Shown here: piece by piece, positions 61,432 through 64,000 of the stretch
Numbering within the stretch: position 1 is the stretch's first letter
Layout of the letters: each line of letters starts with the position of its first letter
NCBI RefSeq assembly: GCF_025567285.1
Contig: NZ_JAOQJT010000011.1
Location: 22,736-86,735, forward strand
DNA length: 64,000 bases
Source of the DNA: Coprococcus aceti
Lineage (GTDB): Bacteria; Bacillota; Clostridia; Lachnospirales; Lachnospiraceae
Direction: 5' to 3'
Notes under the pieces: model-generated
The model's input: only the letters and a program-made list of their open reading frames with translations
Databases searched by the model: none
Told to the model about the DNA's origin: nothing
Position numbers and translations under genes: made by a program

Positions 61432-63333
61432 TTAACCGATAACTCCGTACAAGGTCTCAAGGAAAACTATTGGAAGGAACGGCTTCGTAATATAATCCTC
61501 AACCCCCATCTGTCTCGCTCTCTCTATCAGCTTATAATCCTTATAAGCTGTTACGAATATGACCGGTACGTCTGTGATCTTTCGTATCTCTTCCAGCGTC
61601 TGGAATCCATCCATGTCTGGCATCTCGATATCGAGCAATACTAGGTCTATCTGCTGATTTCCCACTATGTCTATGGCCTGCTTTCCGCTCTCAGCCGCAA
61701 TGACCTTGTAGAGAGGCTCGTTTTTGCAGATATTCTCTATAAGTCTGATATTTATCTTCTCGTCATCTACAACAAGGATATTGCTGACCATCTTCTCGAC
61801 CTGTCTCATGTTGTAGTCTTCATCCTCATCAATCATACTGAGCATGACTTCTGCAATGTCCGGATCAAACTGACTGCCCTTGCCCTTCTCCATCTCATCG
61901 CGCACTATCTTCTGTGGCAGGGCGTATCTGTAGCTTCGGTTGGATGTCATGGCATCATAGCTGTCCGCCACCGCTATGATCCTTGCACACCTCGGTATAT
62001 TTTCTCCCTTCAGCCCACTTGGATATCCTGTTCCATCGTACCTCTCGTGGTGATACTTTGCGCCCACCGCCAGTTCCGGAAATGCATTTATATTCTTGAG
62101 AATATGGTATCCATTTACACAATGAAGCTTTATCATGGAGAATTCTTCATCCGTAAGTCTTCCCGGCTTGTTGATTATGTTGTCCGGAATACGTATCTTG
62201 CCCATATCATGAAGCAGTGCTATCTGATATATCTCGTCCTGCTCCCTGATTGTTCCGCCCATCCGCTTCACCAGCTCACGGCTGTATCTGGCAACACGCA
62301 CGGAGTGGCCTTTTGTGTATTTGTCCTTTGCATCTATCGTCTTGGCAAATGCCTGCATGACCATATTATTCAGGTCTGTGAGTTCGTTATTTGTCTCATC
62401 GAGCTGGCTCATGATTGCATCCGTACTATTCTTGGATCTGGTACAGAAGAACACTATAATTATATATAAAACTATTCCAACGCCTATATCGTAGCCTATC
62501 AGGTTTCTTATTCCGTGGTACAGCTTCTCATTTGTGATGACCATGACCACATACCATTCATCAACTATGGAACAGCTGAAAACCGTCACCTTCTTGTCAT
62601 CAACAACCGCTTGAAATGGTTCGCCGTCATTGTCCGTTATGCCCTTCATGAGTGCAGACATTTCACCCTGAGTATAGTCCTGTCCTACATCTTTCTTGTC
62701 TAAATGGGTTATCACCAAGCCTGACTTGTCGCAGACGAATGCATATCCCTGACCATTTAATTTGATATTTTCCGTCTCAGCCTGTATTTGATCCAGAGTT
62801 ACATCCAGAGATATTACGCTCACACCATCATAGAGTAACTGGCTGACTGACATCAGAATATCACCTGTCTGCGCATCGATGTACGGCTGGCCCAGGGTTG
62901 GCTGGCCGTCTGCCGCCACTGCTGCCTTGTACCATGCCCGCTCCTGAGGAACATAATCATCGTCGGGAACCCAGCCTATACCATCCAGGTATTCGCCGTT
63001 TATAAAGCCATATACGCCTGTGAATGCAGCATCTATATCCTGGAGATAATAATCTGATTCATTCGTGAGAAAGTTCAGTATATCCTGCTCCGGCCTGCCT
63101 TCTCTCATCATATGCTCCACAGTGATCTTCGTAACTTCCACCGCATCCACGGCTCGATTCAGATACGAATTCATATATTCCTGCTCCTGCTTAACAGTCT
63201 CTGCCGCCAAAGCCAGAGTATCATTCACTGACTTCTTATAAAATGTCATGATCGTACACAACGACAGTACCACAATTGCCACAAAACTCACTATCAGCGT
63301 CAGTATATACTGCCTCTTGCTTGCATTCTTCAT
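61432..63333 (-). CDS. Cache-HD-GYP-REC cyclic-di-GMP phosphodiesterase-type signalling protein
   Basis: 633 aa. A transmembrane helix (YILTLIVSFVAIVVLSLCTIM) and an extracytoplasmic dCache sensor (about 35-280, with WVPDDDYVPQERAWYKAA and GQPYIDAQTGDILMSVSQ) are followed by a second helix and an HD-GYP domain: KGHSVRVARYSREL, LLHDMGKIRIPD, HHERYDGTGYPSGL. A receiver domain closes the protein (LVVDDEKINIRLIE, LLDIEMPDMDG), an unusual C-terminal place for REC. It likely degrades c-di-GMP in response to an external ligand and the phosphorylation state set by the neighbouring kinase. Confidence 0.93.
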   Translation of the reverse strand: MKNASKRQYILTLIVSFVAIVVLSLCTIMTFYKKSVNDTLALAAETVKQEQEYMNSYLNRAVDAVEVTKITVEHMMREGRPEQDILNFLTNESDYYLQDIDAAFTGVYGFINGEYLDGIGWVPDDDYVPQERAWYKAAVAADGQPTLGQPYIDAQTGDILMSVSQLLYDGVSVISLDVTLDQIQAETENIKLNGQGYAFVCDKSGLVITHLDKKDVGQDYTQGEMSALMKGITDNDGEPFQAVVDDKKVTVFSCSIVDEWYVVMVITNEKLYHGIRNLIGYDIGVGIVLYIIIVFFCTRSKNSTDAIMSQLDETNNELTDLNNMVMQAFAKTIDAKDKYTKGHSVRVARYSRELVKRMGGTIREQDEIYQIALLHDMGKIRIPDNIINKPGRLTDEEFSMIKLHCVNGYHILKNINAFPELAVGAKYHHERYDGTGYPSGLKGENIPRCARIIAVADSYDAMTSNRSYRYALPQKIVRDEMEKGKGSQFDPDIAEVMLSMIDEDEDYNMRQVEKMVSNILVVDDEKINIRLIENICKNEPLYKVIAAESGKQAIDIVGNQQIDLVLLDIEMPDMDGFQTLEEIRKITDVPVIFVTAYKDYKLIERARQMGVEDYITKPFLPIVFLETLYGVIG

Positions 63334-63373
63334 ACCGAATCCCCCATCTCACGTACATTATTCCGGTCCCAGA

Positions 63374-63754
63374 TCAGCTCAAGTTTATACTTACATATAA
63401 ATATAATTGTAACACACTACCACCATTAATCAAATATTTAATGGGGACGGAGGTCCGTCCCCAGAGATAAATGACACCCGTTAGAGCGCGCCATGGCGCG
63501 CAAACAAAAACAACCTCCTGGCGGTTTCCCACCAGAAGGTCGTCAATCCCTACCCCGAAGAGGCAGGCCATTGCATACATATTGTCAAATGTAGGAAGGC
63601 ATTCGCCCCTCTGCCACTTGTAGATCGATACAGGTTCATTGAACCCGAGAAATGCCTGCAATGCTTTTACGGTGATTCCTTTCTGCTCTCTCACTTCTTT
63701 GATCCTCTTGCCTGTTGCGCAAAGATCGATCATTGGAAAATTGTTCTGTGTCAT
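63374..63754 (-). CDS. Small XRE-family HTH regulator (paralogue 2) with a run-on C-terminus
   Basis: 126 aa; GGGAGG precedes the ATG. Residues 1-75 are the HTH: ATGKRIKEVREQKGITVKALQAFLGFNEPVSIYKWQRGECLPTFDNMYAMACLFGVGIDDLL, close to the 84-residue paralogue at 55533-55787. The last 45 residues (from VFVCAPWRALTGV on) are encoded by a perfect 16-bp palindrome and a REP-like repeat, so they are probably not native. The insertion appears to have removed the original stop. Confidence 0.75.
   Translation of the reverse strand: MTQNNFPMIDLCATGKRIKEVREQKGITVKALQAFLGFNEPVSIYKWQRGECLPTFDNMYAMACLFGVGIDDLLVGNRQEVVFVCAPWRALTGVIYLWGRTSVPIKYLINGGSVLQLYLYVSINLS
63443..63462. repeat. REP-like palindrome, copy 2
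   Basis: GGGGACGGA (63443-63451) - GG - TCCGTCCCC (63454-63462) is a perfect 9-bp inverted repeat. It shares GGGGACGGAGGT with copy 1 (55432-55459) and lies inside the 3' end of the XRE gene. Repeats of this type are often spread by REP-associated transposases. Confidence 0.75.
63486..63501. repeat. Perfect 16-bp palindrome
   Basis: GCGCGCCATGGCGCGC, fully self-complementary and far GC-richer than its surroundings, 24 bp from the REP-like repeat and within the run-on tail of the XRE gene. Confidence 0.8.
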
Positions 63755-64000
63755 AAATGATACCTCCCATTGTAAATGCTATAAACTATCTGACTACCAA
63801 TATCTCCAATAGTCTTATAACTGGGTCAATATCCCGAACACTAATAATAAAATATGTCAGAAGGAATCTACAGATACTATAACACAAATAAACCACAGGT
63901 TAAAAGTGATATGTACCCAGAATCCTGGACACATATTTATGAACTAGGCTGAACACATGGATGCTATCCTGTATTGTACAGGTGGCATCCATTTTGTTTT
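63755..64000. other. Right-edge intergenic sequence with a terminator-like hairpin
   Basis: No gene seen up to the window edge. A two-part hairpin, ATGGATGC (63957-63964) / GCATCCAT (63985-63992) enclosing CCTGTA-ttg-TACAGG, is followed by TTTGTTTT on the plus strand, as in an intrinsic terminator of a rightward transcript or the end of an inserted element. Confidence 0.55.

Noticed and set aside
1..64000. CRISPR arrays, rRNA and tRNA genes
   Set aside because: No regularly spaced repeats with unique spacers, no tRNA-like cloverleaf with a recognisable T-arm, and no rRNA segments were found by reading.

Overview
The window looks like chromosome of a low-to-moderate GC gut Firmicute of the Lachnospiraceae, probably Coprococcus-like. 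I infer this from the family-typical genes (lipoprotein serpin, UPF0340, DUF1846, small XRE regulators, a CptIN/ToxN-type toxin), from strong AGGAGG ribosome binding sites and from the gene order of the rpoBC-str region. I ran no database search, so the genus is a guess.

Region 1 (1-9540) is an integrated mobilizable element whose left end lies outside the window. It carries a GGNCC-type restriction-modification system (endonuclease cut by the window edge, 5-methylcytosine methyltransferase with an N-terminal HTH, divergent Vsr nicking endonuclease). It also has a TnpV-MobV mobilization pair behind a hairpin-rich candidate oriT, a CHC2 zinc-finger protein with a VapE/VirE helicase next to iteron-like repeats, and an integrase-excisionase-repressor module with three operators. 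It ends beside the tuf terminator.

Region 2 (9590-24280) is the translation/transcription core, all on the minus strand: rplJ-rplL behind an L10 leader, rpoB-rpoC, a TetR regulator, rpsL-rpsG-fusA and tuf. A textbook TTGACA-17-TATAAT promoter for the str operon overlaps the tetR terminator.

Region 3 (24350-35900) is mixed metabolism and cell envelope: an amidase, a membrane-anchored GH25 lysozyme, a hydrolase-methyltransferase fusion, panD, HAD, UPF0340, GNAT, a DUF4097 protein, mgsA, DUF1846 and DUF1275. It closes with a type III toxin-antitoxin locus (promoter, short RNA, terminator, ToxN/AbiQ/CptN toxin).

Region 4 (35900-47500) has a decayed alcohol dehydrogenase/PucR pair, lrgAB, an operon of P-type ATPase, PiT phosphate transporter and DUF47 regulator, amtB-glnK, a phospholipase C and a broken EamA transporter. 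Two copies of the same long structured element sit in the pit/DUF47 and amtB/glnK gaps. Their outer stems differ in sequence but stay paired.

Region 5 (47660-52800) is a potassium-uptake cluster (KtrB/TrkH, KtrA/TrkA, a small membrane protein, a shortened KdpD, KdpE) with a visibly different codon style, probably acquired. Region 6 (53000-64000) holds a MerR-controlled dxs operon, two paralogous small XRE regulators each with a REP-like GGGGACGGAGGT palindrome at the 3' end, DUF4186, a serpin, a signal peptidase remnant and a two-gene signalling operon (Cache-HD-GYP-REC and a hybrid histidine kinase). I saw no rRNA, tRNA or CRISPR array.
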